NCBI RefSeq assembly: GCF_019192735.1 | Contig: NZ_JAHTKP010000049.1 | Span: 1 to 56,375 of the forward strand | DNA from: Kitasatospora aureofaciens | GTDB taxonomy: Bacteria; Actinomycetota; Actinomycetes; Streptomycetales; Streptomycetaceae | Direction: 5' to 3' | DNA length: 56,375 nucleotides | Shown here: positions 31,122 through 39,669 of the stretch, piece by piece | Layout: each line of letters starts with the position of its first letter | How positions within the stretch are numbered: position 1 is the first letter of the stretch | Notes under the pieces: generated by a model | The model's database searches: none | Told to the model about the DNA's origin: nothing | The model's input: only the letters and a program-made list of their open reading frames with translations | Program-made: the position numbers and the translations under genes

Positions 31122-32648
31122 ATGACTGCATTCGTGCTGGTACCGGGCCACTTCACCGGGGGCTGGATCTGGCGGGAGGTGAGCGCCCGGCTCCGGGAGG
31201 CGGGCGCCGAGGTGCACGAGGCGAACCTCACCAACAACGGTGACGCCCGCCCGGAGACCCGGATCGGCCTGGAGACCCACATCGAGGACGTTCTCCGCCT
31301 GATCGACGCGGCGGCCGACCCCGAACTCGTCCTGGTCGGCCACGAGTACGGCATCCACCCGGTGCTCGGCGCCGCCGACCGGCGGGCGGACCGGCTCACC
31401 CGGATCGTCTACCTGGACGCCGGCCTGCCGCAGGACGGCGACCGGGCCGTCCAGCTGGTCCCGGACCAGACGGTCCGCGAGCTGCTGCTCGACCCGGCCC
31501 GCACGCCCGCGGACGGTCTCCTCCCGGCCCCCGGCCGCGGCGAGTGGCACCGCTGGGGGAGCATCGCGGGCCTCTCCGCCGAGGCGCTGGACCGGCTCAC
31601 CGGGCTGGCCGCCGCGCAGCCGGTCGCCACCCTCACCGAGCCGCTGCGGCTGTCCGGCGCGGTCGCCGCGGTGCCGACCTCCGGCATCCTCTGCACCGCG
31701 GGCGGCACCAGCATCGCCACCATCGAGGCCATCGTCGGCTCCGGCATGCCGCAGTTCAGGTTCCTGGCCGACCCCCGGGTGGGCTTCTTCGACCTCGACA
31801 CCGGCCACTGGCCGATGCTCTCCCGCCCCGACGAACTGGCCGACGTCCTGCTCCGGGCCGCCGCCGGCGAGGGGCACCGGATCGCCCCGCCGCCTGCCAC
31901 CGAGATGCCCGCCTTCGTGCGCCCGCACATCCTGGACACGCCGGAGCACCCGCTGCCGGACAGCGCGCACGAGCGGATCGGCAACCTCGACCTGTACCTG
32001 CCGGAGACTTCCGGCACCGACACCCCGCAGCCCGCCGTGCTGTTCGTCCACGGCGGCCCCGTCCCCGCCGACCTCGACCCCACCCCGCGCGACTGGCCGA
32101 TTTACGTCGGCTACGGCCGGTACGCGGCGAGCCTCGGCGTCGTCGGGGCGACCGTCGAGCATCGGCTGCACGACCTGCACTCCTACCCGCAGGCCGCCGA
32201 GGACCTCGCCACGGCCGTCGAGGCGCTGCGCGCGCACCCGCGAGTGGACGGCGACCGGATCGCGATCTGGTTCTTCTCCGGCGGCGGCCTGCTGACCACC
32301 GACTGGCTGGCCGCGCCGCCGTCCTGGCTGCGCTGCCTCGCCGCGAGCTACCCGATCCTCGCGCCCATGCCCGGCTGGGAGGCCGTCGACCGGCGCTTCC
32401 GTCCGGTCGAGGCGGTCGCGGGGGCGGGCCGGCTGCCGATCGTCCTGACCCGGGCCGGGCTGGAGGCGGCGGCCTTCGCGGTGACCGTCGAGCAGTTCGT
32501 GGCGGCGGCGCAGGAGCACAAGGCCGAGCTGGAGCTGATCGACGTCCCGAACGGCCACCACGGCTTCGAGGTGGTCGACCACATCGACGAGGTCCGCGAT
32601 GCCCTCACCCGGGCGTCCGCCTCGGTCCTGCGGCACCTGCGGGGCTGA
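31122..32648 (+). CDS. Fusion of two alpha/beta-hydrolase domains
   Basis: This 508-residue protein has two hydrolase modules. The N-module (1-250) opens MTAFVLVPGHFTGGWIW and has the nucleophile-elbow sequence VLVGHEYG (71-77), in which the usual Ser is Glu, yet a late His (DTGHWPM, about 229) remains. The C-module (about 265-508) has an oxyanion HGG (310-312), nucleophile FSGGG (385-389) and late NGHHGFE, as in dienelactone-hydrolase or carboxylesterase-like enzymes. Only the second module seems built for ordinary serine hydrolysis. It is probably induced by the divergent MerR regulator through its 19-bp promoter. Substrate unknown. Confidence 0.85.
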   Translation: MTAFVLVPGHFTGGWIWREVSARLREAGAEVHEANLTNNGDARPETRIGLETHIEDVLRLIDAAADPELVLVGHEYGIHPVLGAADRRADRLTRIVYLDAGLPQDGDRAVQLVPDQTVRELLLDPARTPADGLLPAPGRGEWHRWGSIAGLSAEALDRLTGLAAAQPVATLTEPLRLSGAVAAVPTSGILCTAGGTSIATIEAIVGSGMPQFRFLADPRVGFFDLDTGHWPMLSRPDELADVLLRAAAGEGHRIAPPPATEMPAFVRPHILDTPEHPLPDSAHERIGNLDLYLPETSGTDTPQPAVLFVHGGPVPADLDPTPRDWPIYVGYGRYAASLGVVGATVEHRLHDLHSYPQAAEDLATAVEALRAHPRVDGDRIAIWFFSGGGLLTTDWLAAPPSWLRCLAASYPILAPMPGWEAVDRRFRPVEAVAGAGRLPIVLTRAGLEAAAFAVTVEQFVAAAQEHKAELELIDVPNGHHGFEVVDHIDEVRDALTRASASVLRHLRG

Positions 32649-32677
32649 CCGGCGGGTGTCGGGGATAGCCTCGACAC

Positions 32678-33421
32678 GTGCCTCCCGAGTACGTCCCCGA
32701 GCGCGCCCCCGCGTACGCAGAGCGCGCGTCCCGGCTGCCGGGCGCGGTCGTGTGGACGCGCCGAGCCGTCGGGCGCACGGACGGCGGGGCGGCCGGGGAC
32801 ACCGGGCCGACCGTGCTGCCCGACGGCTGCATGGACCTGCTGTGGACGGAGGGCAGGCTCCTCGTCGCCGGGCCGGACACCCGCGCGTACCGCCCCGGAC
32901 CCGGGCTGCCGGGCCCGTGGGCGGGCGTCCGTTTCTACCCCGGTACGGCCCCCGCGCTGCTCGGCGTGCCCGCGCACGAGCTGCGGGACCGGCGGGTCGA
33001 TCTGGCGGACCTGCGGCCCGGCGCCGAGGTGCGTCGCCTCACCGGGCGCATCGACGCGGCGCCCGACCCGGCCGCCGCCCTGGAGGAACTGGCCCTGCGA
33101 CTCGCGGCCGACGCGGAGCCTGCGGACCCGCTGGTCCGGGCGGTCGTCGCGGCCCTGGCGGCCGGCCGCTCCGTCACGGCCACGGCCGAGCGGGTGGGCC
33201 TCGGGGAGCGGCAGCTGCACCGCCGCTCGCTGGCCGCCTTCGGCTACGAGCCGAAGACCCTGGCCCGGATCCTCCGCCTGCAACGGGCCCTCGCGCTGGC
33301 CCGGTCCGGCGTGCCCTTCGCGGAGACGGCGGCTCGGACGGGCTACGCCGACCAGGCCCATCTGGCGCGGGACGTACGGGAGTCGGCCGGCATGACGCTC
33401 ACGGCGCTGGTGCGGGGCTAG
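32678..33421 (+). CDS. AraC family transcriptional regulator
   Basis: This 247-residue protein has an N-terminal DUF6597-like sensor segment (VLPDGCMDLLW, VAGPDTRAYRPGPG, GVRFYPGTAPALLGVPAHELRDRRV) and a C-terminal AraC double HTH (ERVGLGERQLHRRSLAAFGYEPKTLARILRLQRAL, then FAETAARTGYADQAHLARDVRESAGMTLTAL). GTG 32678 has no ribosome site. TAGCCT lies 7 nt before it, so the mRNA is probably leaderless. It is 29 nt after the hydrolase fusion but likely independently transcribed. Confidence 0.9.
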   Translation: MPPEYVPERAPAYAERASRLPGAVVWTRRAVGRTDGGAAGDTGPTVLPDGCMDLLWTEGRLLVAGPDTRAYRPGPGLPGPWAGVRFYPGTAPALLGVPAHELRDRRVDLADLRPGAEVRRLTGRIDAAPDPAAALEELALRLAADAEPADPLVRAVVAALAAGRSVTATAERVGLGERQLHRRSLAAFGYEPKTLARILRLQRALALARSGVPFAETAARTGYADQAHLARDVRESAGMTLTALVRG

Positions 33422-33465
33422 GTGCGGCGCCGGCTCGCTCCGCCGTCTCGGGTAGTGGTGCCGCC

Positions 33466-33882
33466 TCACCCCGCCGTCTCGGGCAGCGGTGCGAACAGGT
33501 CGACGCCGTTGCCGTCCGGATCGTGCACGGAGGCGTACCGCTGGCCCCAGAAGGCGTCCCACGGCTTCAACTCCCCGTGGTGCCCGGCACCGACGAGGTC
33601 CTCGTACACCGCGTCCACGTGCGCCGGGCTCTCGCACCGGAACGCCAGTCCGACCCGCCCGCCGCCGGTCGGCGCCCGCCAGGCCGGGTGGAAGGCGCGG
33701 ATGGTGGACTCGGGGTCGAGGGTCAGGCGCAGCCCGCCCGGCAGCTCGGCCTCGACGTGCGGCTCGTGCTCCGCGCCCTCGGGGAACTCGATCCCGAGCC
33801 GCCGGTAGAAGGCGATCGAGGCGGCCAGGTCGGAGACGGCGAGGCCGACGACGGCGAATTGCGGTGCTGGTGTGGCGTTCAT
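33466..33882 (-). CDS. VOC family protein
   Basis: This 138-residue single VOC module opens VVGLAVSDLAASIAFYRRLGIEFPEG and ends DPDGNGVDLFAPLPE, with repeated beta-alpha-beta-beta-beta halves. The H of EHEPHVEAEL and the late D/N positions could hold metal. ATG 33882 is preceded by TACGCT at -7 rather than a ribosome site, so it is probably leaderless. The DNA encoding its C-terminal end (CCGCCGTCTCGGG) is duplicated just past the stop at about 33440-33461. Confidence 0.85.
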   Translation of the reverse strand: MNATPAPQFAVVGLAVSDLAASIAFYRRLGIEFPEGAEHEPHVEAELPGGLRLTLDPESTIRAFHPAWRAPTGGGRVGLAFRCESPAHVDAVYEDLVGAGHHGELKPWDAFWGQRYASVHDPDGNGVDLFAPLPETAG

Positions 33883-33896
33883 GATCGCCAGCGTAG

Positions 33897-33944
33897 GGAG
33901 GGCGCGGGTGTCCGTCTTGAAGAAAACGGACACCCGCGCCCTCC
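33897..33944 (-). terminator. Perfect 19-bp hairpin after the proline-iminopeptidase-like gene
   Basis: GGAGGGCGCGGGTGTCCGT pairs perfectly with ACGGACACCCGCGCCCTCC across a 10-nt loop, 13 nt beyond the stop at 33958. It also sits directly upstream of the VOC start, insulating the two genes. Confidence 0.8.
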
Positions 33945-33957
33945 GGCCGGCCCTGCC

Positions 33958-35037
33958 TCAGCGGGCCGCGAGCTCACCGGTGACGACCGGGCGGACCTTG
34001 GCGAGCATGAGGTCGAGGAACTGCTCCGGCTCCCGGAACGACGCGAAGTGGCTGGCGTTCCGGATCAGCGCGAAGTCCTTGACCGGGGCGCGGACGGCGT
34101 CGAAGAGGCGGCGGGCCGGCTCCGGCGGGGTGAGGACGTCGCTGTCACCCTGGAAGACGAAGAACGGGAGCGCGAACTCCGTGCCCTCGGCCCACTCGTC
34201 GACCGCCACCGCCTGCGGGCCGAGCTGCTCGGCGAAGGTCATGCCCTTCAGGTAGGTCCGCAGCTCGCGCAGGGTGTGCAGGGGCGAGAACCAGAGCGAG
34301 CGGACCACCACCGTCTTCATGGTGTCGAAGGTCAGCGGGTCGGTGGTGACGACGAGCTTGTTGAACTCCGACCACTGGTGGGTGCTCCAGGCCGTGGCGT
34401 CCGGGCCCATCGCGGTGACGGCGGCCAGCTCCTTGCGCTTGCCGGCCTGCTGGAGGCGGTCGAGCAGGGCGTCGTACGCGGGGTGCCGGTGGCCCCCGGC
34501 GAGGACGTTCTGGTCGGTGCCGACGTAGGCCGAGTACAGCTCGGGGTGGTTGCGGGCGAGGCGGAGGCCGAGGACGGTCCCGATCGAGTTGGCGACCAGC
34601 AGCACCTTCGGGACGCCGAGCCGGGCGCGGACGTACTCGGTGACCTCCAGGGCGTCCCGGTACACCCGGTCGAGGGTCATCTCGCCCTGCCCGGCCGGAC
34701 CGCCGTGGCCGAAGGTCTTGCCGCCGCCGCGGATGTCCCAGCGCACGATCGTGAAGTGCCGCTCCCAGGCGCGGGTCCGCGGGACGAAGGGCAGGTTGGA
34801 GGCGCCGGGACCGCCGTGGATCTCCAGGATCACCGGGTTGTCGAGGCTCTCGCCGCGGACCGAGACCCACTGGTCGATGCCGCCGATGCGGACGAACCCG
34901 GACTCGTCGATGCCGTTCGGCGTGGTGATGCGCAGCCGCTCGGCGTTGGCGTGGCGCTTCAGCGCGCGGTAGCCGAGCAGACCGGCGACCGGGGCGGCGA
35001 GGGCGGCGGCGGAGGCGGTGAGGACGGTGGCGAGCAT
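33958..35037 (-). CDS. Membrane-anchored alpha/beta hydrolase, proline iminopeptidase-like
   Basis: This 359-residue protein starts with an N-terminal hydrophobic anchor (MLATVLTASAAALAAPVAGLLGYRALKRH). The fold has the proline-iminopeptidase oxyanion motif EIHGGPGAS, RWDIRGGGKTFG, a nucleophile elbow VANSIGT (serine, with Ala replacing the first Gly), catalytic GDSDVLTPPE and late ASHF. It may cleave N-terminal proline or another small amide or ester. It is divergently transcribed from a TetR regulator across 110 nt containing paired half-sites overlapping both -10 regions, so regulation by that TetR is likely. Confidence 0.88.
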   Translation of the reverse strand: MLATVLTASAAALAAPVAGLLGYRALKRHANAERLRITTPNGIDESGFVRIGGIDQWVSVRGESLDNPVILEIHGGPGASNLPFVPRTRAWERHFTIVRWDIRGGGKTFGHGGPAGQGEMTLDRVYRDALEVTEYVRARLGVPKVLLVANSIGTVLGLRLARNHPELYSAYVGTDQNVLAGGHRHPAYDALLDRLQQAGKRKELAAVTAMGPDATAWSTHQWSEFNKLVVTTDPLTFDTMKTVVVRSLWFSPLHTLRELRTYLKGMTFAEQLGPQAVAVDEWAEGTEFALPFFVFQGDSDVLTPPEPARRLFDAVRAPVKDFALIRNASHFASFREPEQFLDLMLAKVRPVVTGELAAR

Positions 35038-35049
35038 GGTGGTTCCCCC

Positions 35050-35097
35050 AACTGTTTATGGCGTCAGCAGTTCGATGCGTTTAAGGTATATACAGTT
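35050..35097. promoter_or_regulatory. Divergent promoters with mirrored AACTGT half-sites
   Basis: AACTGTTTAT (35050-35059) faces ATATACAGTT (35088-35097). Each contains an outward -10-like hexamer (TAAACA on minus, TATACA on plus) next to the ACAGTT element. A TetR dimer bound here would block both the hydrolase and its own gene. Confidence 0.6.
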
Positions 35098-35147
35098 CTC
35101 GTCGGTGTCAACGGACCCGGCGGACCGGAACAGAGAGGGAGGGCCTC

Positions 35148-35882
35148 ATGCCCAAGGAGAAGGCGCGCGACCTGCGCGCGGGCGTCGCACTGCTGTGGGG
35201 AGAACAGGAGAGGCCCACCCGCGGCCCCAAGCCGAGCCTGACCCCCGGACGGATCGCCGAGGCCGCGGTCGCCCTCGCGGACGCCGAAGGCCTGGACGCC
35301 GTCTCCATGAACAAGGTGGCCGCCCGGTTCGGCGTGTCCGCCATGGCGCTCTACCGCTACGTGCCCGGCAAGGCCGAACTGGTCGAGCTGATGGTGGAGG
35401 CCGTCCTCGCCGACGCTCCCGACCTGTCAGCGGCCGGCCCCGGCTGGCGCCCGCAGATCGTCGAGTGGGCCCGCCGCTCCGAGGCCGTCCACCGCGCCCA
35501 CCCCTGGCTGCTCGCCGCCACCGCGATGCGCCGTCAACTCATGGGCCCCAACCAGCTCGGCTGGCTCGACGCCGCCCTCGCCGCCCTCGCCCCCACCGGC
35601 CTGACCGCCCCCCAGCAGCACCGGGTCTTCGTCCTCGTCGCCGGCTTCGTCCGCACCCACGTCCAGCAGCTGCTCGACTTCGACGAGGAACACAGCCGCG
35701 AGTGGGCCCGCCTCACCGGCGACCTCCTCGCCCGCCACCCCGACCGCTTCCCCGCCCTCACCGCCGCCATCACCGGCGGCGCCTTCGCCCCCGACACCGC
35801 CGACCCGGCCGCCACCGACTCCCTCCAATTCGGCCTCGACCGCATCCTCGACGGCGTCCAGGCCCTCATCACCCGCCACTAG
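35148..35882 (+). CDS. TetR/AcrR regulator with TetR_C_1-type ligand domain
   Basis: This 244-residue protein has an N-terminal extension (1-30) and HTH IAEAAVALADAEGLDAVSMNKVAARFGVSAMALYRYVPGKAELVELM (about 36-82). The helical C-domain ends LQFGLDRILDGVQALITRH, the class that contains true tetracycline-type and many drug sensors. GGAGGG precedes ATG 35148. It faces the hydrolase gene and probably represses both. A perfect terminator lies 3 nt after the stop. Confidence 0.92.
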   Translation: MPKEKARDLRAGVALLWGEQERPTRGPKPSLTPGRIAEAAVALADAEGLDAVSMNKVAARFGVSAMALYRYVPGKAELVELMVEAVLADAPDLSAAGPGWRPQIVEWARRSEAVHRAHPWLLAATAMRRQLMGPNQLGWLDAALAALAPTGLTAPQQHRVFVLVAGFVRTHVQQLLDFDEEHSREWARLTGDLLARHPDRFPALTAAITGGAFAPDTADPAATDSLQFGLDRILDGVQALITRH

Positions 35883-35885
35883 CGA

Positions 35886-35922
35886 CGAAGGCCCGGACCG
35901 CAAGTAGCGGTCCGGGCCTTCG
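35886..35922 (+). terminator. Terminator after TetR
   Basis: A perfect 16-bp stem CGAAGGCCCGGACCGC / GCGGTCCGGGCCTTCG has a 5-nt loop. It also lies just beyond (minus strand) the short tRNA-Ser-like trace at 35929. Confidence 0.82.
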
Positions 35923-35928
35923 ATCAAA

Positions 35929-35946
35929 GGCGGCGGATACGAGATT
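35929..35946 (-). repeat. Possible short trace of the tRNA-Ser(GGA) 3' end
   Basis: GGCGGCGGATACGAGATT matches the first 18 nt of the tRNA-Ser 3' fragment at 39413 with one difference, in the same orientation and again next to a hairpin. It is short enough to be coincidence. The other flanking motifs seen at 39.4 and 52.9 kb are absent. Confidence 0.3.
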
Positions 35947-36025
35947 TCCGGCCGTGCACAAGCCCGCCGGGCTGCTGAACCGAGGACCCAGAGAGCTTCC
36001 CCGTGACACCGGCGGAGATCACCCG

Positions 36026-36508
36026 CTACGCGGCGGCGGCTCGGGAACGGGAGGCTTCGATCTCGGCGTAGGCGCCGGCCTTGTTCTCCCAGTGGGAGCC
36101 CTCGACGGATTTTCCGGGTTCGAGGTCCTTGTAGACCTCGAAGAAGTGGGTGATCTCCTGCAGGTCGAACGGAGGCATGTCGTCGATGTCCTGCAGCCGT
36201 GCGAAGCGCGGGTCGTGAGCGGGCACGCAGAGCACTTTCTCGTCCGGCCCTTTCTCGTCGGTCATGACGAACATGCCGATGGCGCGACACGTGATGCCGC
36301 ATCCCGGAAAGGTGGGCTCGCCGACGAGGACGAGGGCGTCGAGAGGGTCGCCGTCCCCACCGAGGGTGTCTTCGATGAACCCGTAGTCCGCTGGGTAGCG
36401 GGTGGCCGTGAACAGCATCCGGTCCAGGCGGATCCGCCCGGCTGCATGGTCCATCTCGTACTTGTTGCGCGAGCCTTGGGGGATCTCGACGATCACCTCG
36501 AAGTCCAT
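36026..36508 (-). CDS. ppa: Soluble inorganic pyrophosphatase (family I)
   Basis: This 160-residue enzyme hydrolyses pyrophosphate in the cytoplasm. It has FEVIVEIPQGSRNKYEMDH (active-site Lys/Tyr), the signature GDGDPLDALVLV (three catalytic Asp, about residues 50-61), and DEKVLCVPAHDPRF. ATG 36508 follows GGGAGGAGG; the longer frame upstream lacks family similarity. It is divergent from the membrane pyrophosphatase gene, so two different sinks for PPi are adjacent. The intervening 340 nt hold both promoters. I see no gene there. Confidence 0.95.
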   Translation of the reverse strand: MDFEVIVEIPQGSRNKYEMDHAAGRIRLDRMLFTATRYPADYGFIEDTLGGDGDPLDALVLVGEPTFPGCGITCRAIGMFVMTDEKGPDEKVLCVPAHDPRFARLQDIDDMPPFDLQEITHFFEVYKDLEPGKSVEGSHWENKAGAYAEIEASRSRAAAA

Positions 36509-36848
36509 GTCGGCCTCCTCCCGCGATCCCGGGCGTCCGGTGCCGCGACGACTCCAGGTCTTCATTCTCCGGCGGATCAGCCGCGGCCGCATCGCGGCCA
36601 CCCGGTTGCACTCTCCAGCTCTGCAGACCTTCAACGCCCCGGGTTAGCCTCTGTCTGAACAGGGCTTCGTCCGCTTTGTCCCCGGGCGGCGCGTTCGCCA
36701 GAGCCACTCCGCAGGAGTCGACACCGAGGGATTCTCCGGCAGCGATCCGGTCGAAGTGAGCCAGGCTATTCGCAGATCGCGCGACTCGCCCGCGCAGCCG
36801 AGCGGTTCAGTGCGCCCGGCGCACCAGCACGACGTCGAGGAGGACGGA

Positions 36849-39305
36849 ATGGCTGGGTTCGATCTCGCCGGCGCATCCGCTGTGCAGTACACCGCCGCGC
36901 TTGTCCCTGGGCGGAGCCGGCTCGGTGCTCCAGCCGAAGTGGCACCTGTGCTGACCGGGTCGGGCCGAACCCTGGTGGTGGTGGTCGCGCTGATCGCGGC
37001 CGGTGCACTGGTGGTGGCCTGGGTGTTGGTGAGGCAGGTGCTGGCCGCGGACGAGGGCACGCCGGCGATGCGGCGGATCGCCGCGGCGATCCAGGAGGGC
37101 GCGAACGCGTATCTGGCGCGCCAGTTCCGCACCCTGGGGGTGTTCGCCGGGGTGGTGCCTTTCGTGCTGCTGTTGCTCCCGGCGGACAACTGGGGGCAGC
37201 GGGTGGGGCGTTCGGTGTTCTTCCTGGTCGGGGCGGCGTTCTCGGCGACGACCGGGTACGTGGGGATGCAGTTGGCCGTACGCAGCAATGTGCGGGTAGC
37301 AGCAGCGGCGCGGGCGGGAACACCGCCGGTTCCTGCGGCAGGCGATTGGGAGGGGCCGACGGCGGCACCGCTGGTGCGTACGGTCTCGCATCGCGCGATG
37401 CGGATCGGCTTCCGCACCGGCGGGGTGGTGGGCATGTTCACCGTGGGGCTGGGATTGCTGGGGGCGGCCGCAGTGGTGCTGATCTATCAGACGAACGCGC
37501 CGAAGGTGCTGGAGGGGTTCGGTTTCGGTGCGGCGTTGCTGGCGATGTTCATGCGGGTGGGCGGAGGGATCTTCACCAAGGCCGCAGACGTCGGCGCGGA
37601 CCTGGTGGGCAAGGTGGAGCAGGGAATCCCGGAGGACGATCCGCGCAACGCGGCGACGATCGCCGACAACGTGGGCGACAACGTGGGGGACTGCGCGGGG
37701 ATGGCGGCCGACCTGTTCGAGTCCTACGCGGTGACCCTGGTCGCCGCGCTGATCCTGGGCAGGGCCGCCTTCGGTGACCTCGGGCTGGCCTTCCCGCTGG
37801 TAGTACCCGGGATCGGGGTGCTCACCGCAGTGCTGGGCATCGTGGCGGTCTCCCCGCGGCCCGGGGACCGCAGCGGCATGACCGCCATCAACCGCGGGTT
37901 CTTCGCCTCCGCGGTGGTCTCGCTCGCCCTGGTGGCCGGCGCGGTCTTCGCGTTCCTGCCGGCCCACTTCTCCGGTCTGCACGGGGTACCGGCCGAGATC
38001 ACCCGGCACGCGGGCAGTCCGCGGCTTTTCGCCCTGGCCGCGGTGGCCATCGGGATCGTGCTGGCCGCCGCCATCCAGCAGCTGACCGGCTACTTCACCG
38101 AGACCACCCGCCGACCGGTGCGGGACGTGGGCAAGACCTCACTCACCGGGCCGGCCACCGTGGTGCTCTCCGGTATCGCGCTCGGCCTGGAAGCGGCCGT
38201 GTACTCCGCCGTGGCCATCGGCGCCGCCGTCTACGGCGCCTACCTCCTCGGCGGCGGCTCCCTGATCCTGTCCCTGTTCGCGGTCGCGCTGGCCGGCACC
38301 GGGCTGCTGACCACCGTGGGCGTGATCGTGGCCATGGACACGTTCGGCCCCGTCTCCGACAACGCCCAGGGCATCGCCGAGATGTCCGGCGACGTCACCG
38401 GCGTCGGCGCGCAGGTGCTCACCGAGCTGGACGCGGTCGGCAACACCACCAAGGCGATCACCAAGGGCATCGCCATTGCCACGGCGGTGCTTGCCGCCAC
38501 CGCGCTGTTCGGCTCCTACACCGACGCCATCAACACCACCGAGGCGCAGATCGGCCCGGCCGCCCACGGTTCGAGCCTGAGCCTGTCCATCGACCAGCCC
38601 AACGACCTGGTCGGCCTGCTGCTCGGCGCTGCCGTCGTCTTCCTCTTCTCCGGCCTGGCCATCAACGCCGTCTCGCGCTCCGCCGGCGCAGTGGTCTACG
38701 AGGTCCGTCGCCAGTTCCGCACCCGCCCCGGCATCATGGACGGCACCGAGCGGCCCGAGTACGGCCGGGTGGTGGACATCTGCACCCGCGATGCACTGCG
38801 CGAACTGGCCACCCCGGGTCTGCTCGCCGTGCTGGCCCCGATCGCCGTGGGCTTCCTCCTCGGCGTCGGCTCGCTCGGCTCCTACCTGGCCGGCGCCATC
38901 GGCACCGGCACCCTGATGGCCGTCTTCCTGGCCACCTCCGGTGGCGCCTGGGACAACGCCAAGAAACTGGTCGAGGACGGCCACCACGGAGGCAAGGGCA
39001 GCCCCGCCCACGCCGCCACCGTCATCGGTGACACCGTAGGGGATCCCTTCAAGGACACCGCAGGACCCGCCATCAACCCGCTGCTGAAGGTGATGAACCT
39101 GGTCTCCCTTCTGGTCGCCCCAGCCATCGTCAAACTCAGCTTCGGCTCGCACGCCAACCTCGGCCTCCGGCTGACTATCGCCCTGGTGGCCCTGGCCGTC
39201 GTCATCACCGCAGTGTGGATCTCCAAACGCCGCAGCATCACCGTCGGCCCCGACGAAACACCCACCGACACCCGAGCGCCGGAGGAGCCCGCCCCCGTCC
39301 CGTAG
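36849..39305 (+). CDS. hppA: Membrane-bound proton-pumping pyrophosphatase
   Basis: This 818-residue integral membrane enzyme couples PPi hydrolysis to proton export. Motifs include QEGANAYLARQF (82-93), the PPi-binding DVGADLVGK (247-255) with DDPRNAATIADNVGDNVGDCAGMAADLFES (263-292), GNTTKAITKG (531-540) and, near the end, GDTVGDPFKDTAGPAINPLLK. Lys at 535, where K+-dependent enzymes have Ala, marks the K+-independent type. About 16 membrane helices. GAGGAGG precedes ATG 36849. Its N-terminus has a 40-residue extension before the first helix. Confidence 0.96.
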   Translation: MAGFDLAGASAVQYTAALVPGRSRLGAPAEVAPVLTGSGRTLVVVVALIAAGALVVAWVLVRQVLAADEGTPAMRRIAAAIQEGANAYLARQFRTLGVFAGVVPFVLLLLPADNWGQRVGRSVFFLVGAAFSATTGYVGMQLAVRSNVRVAAAARAGTPPVPAAGDWEGPTAAPLVRTVSHRAMRIGFRTGGVVGMFTVGLGLLGAAAVVLIYQTNAPKVLEGFGFGAALLAMFMRVGGGIFTKAADVGADLVGKVEQGIPEDDPRNAATIADNVGDNVGDCAGMAADLFESYAVTLVAALILGRAAFGDLGLAFPLVVPGIGVLTAVLGIVAVSPRPGDRSGMTAINRGFFASAVVSLALVAGAVFAFLPAHFSGLHGVPAEITRHAGSPRLFALAAVAIGIVLAAAIQQLTGYFTETTRRPVRDVGKTSLTGPATVVLSGIALGLEAAVYSAVAIGAAVYGAYLLGGGSLILSLFAVALAGTGLLTTVGVIVAMDTFGPVSDNAQGIAEMSGDVTGVGAQVLTELDAVGNTTKAITKGIAIATAVLAATALFGSYTDAINTTEAQIGPAAHGSSLSLSIDQPNDLVGLLLGAAVVFLFSGLAINAVSRSAGAVVYEVRRQFRTRPGIMDGTERPEYGRVVDICTRDALRELATPGLLAVLAPIAVGFLLGVGSLGSYLAGAIGTGTLMAVFLATSGGAWDNAKKLVEDGHHGGKGSPAHAATVIGDTVGDPFKDTAGPAINPLLKVMNLVSLLVAPAIVKLSFGSHANLGLRLTIALVALAVVITAVWISKRRSITVGPDETPTDTRAPEEPAPVP

Positions 39306-39343
39306 TCCGCATCCTGAGTGCGGGGAGCAAGCCTGCGGACTAC
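39302..39343 (+). terminator. Inverted repeat at the end of hppA
   Basis: GTAGTCCGCA (overlapping the stop codon) pairs perfectly with TGCGGACTAC across 22 nt. A second hairpin follows at 39360-39394. Confidence 0.5.
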
Positions 39344-39359
39344 TGAGACCAGGAAACGG

Positions 39360-39394
39360 CGAAGACCCCGGCCGCATCGCAGTCGGGGTCTTCG
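39360..39394. terminator. Hairpin next to the tRNA-Ser fragment
   Basis: CGAAGACCCCG pairs with CGGGGTCTTCG (11 bp, loop 13 nt). It lies 17 nt beyond the 3' end of the tRNA fragment on the minus strand, as a tRNA terminator would. Confidence 0.6.
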
Positions 39395-39411
39395 TTTCGG
39401 CTGGTCAGCCG

Positions 39412-39467
39412 TGGCGGAGGATACGAGATTCGAACTCGTGAGGGATTGCTCCCAACACGCTTTCCAA
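39412..39467 (-). repeat. 3' half of tRNA-Ser(GGA), candidate attachment-site remnant
   Basis: On the minus strand the sequence runs from the anticodon loop (TTGGAAAGCGTG) through a variable arm GGGAGCAATCCC, T-loop GAGTTCGAATC and acceptor strand ATCCTCCG with encoded CCA. The 5' half is missing. Breakpoint in the anticodon loop is the usual end of a tyrosine-integrase core. On the plus strand it is followed by ACTGTCCGG (39479) and TTCTGACCTGCG (39503). Confidence 0.8.
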
Positions 39468-39669
39468 ATGTTCGTCCGACTGTCCGGGGACGGCCACAGG
39501 CGTTCTGACCTGCGACTGAGCGGTCCCGTGCTCCGGCTCTGAACGTAGCTGGACAGGGGTGACTGCAACCAGAACTGCAACCAGCGCCGACTGGGTTCGG
39601 CCTGGCGGCTGGTCGCTGTCCGGCTCGCCATGTGGCCTGACCGGCCGGGGCGACGTTGTTGCGGTCGGG

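Noticed and set aside
39412..39467. Functional tRNA-Ser(GGA) gene
   Set aside because: The 5' half (acceptor 5' strand, D-arm, anticodon 5' stem) is missing at this copy and at 52904.
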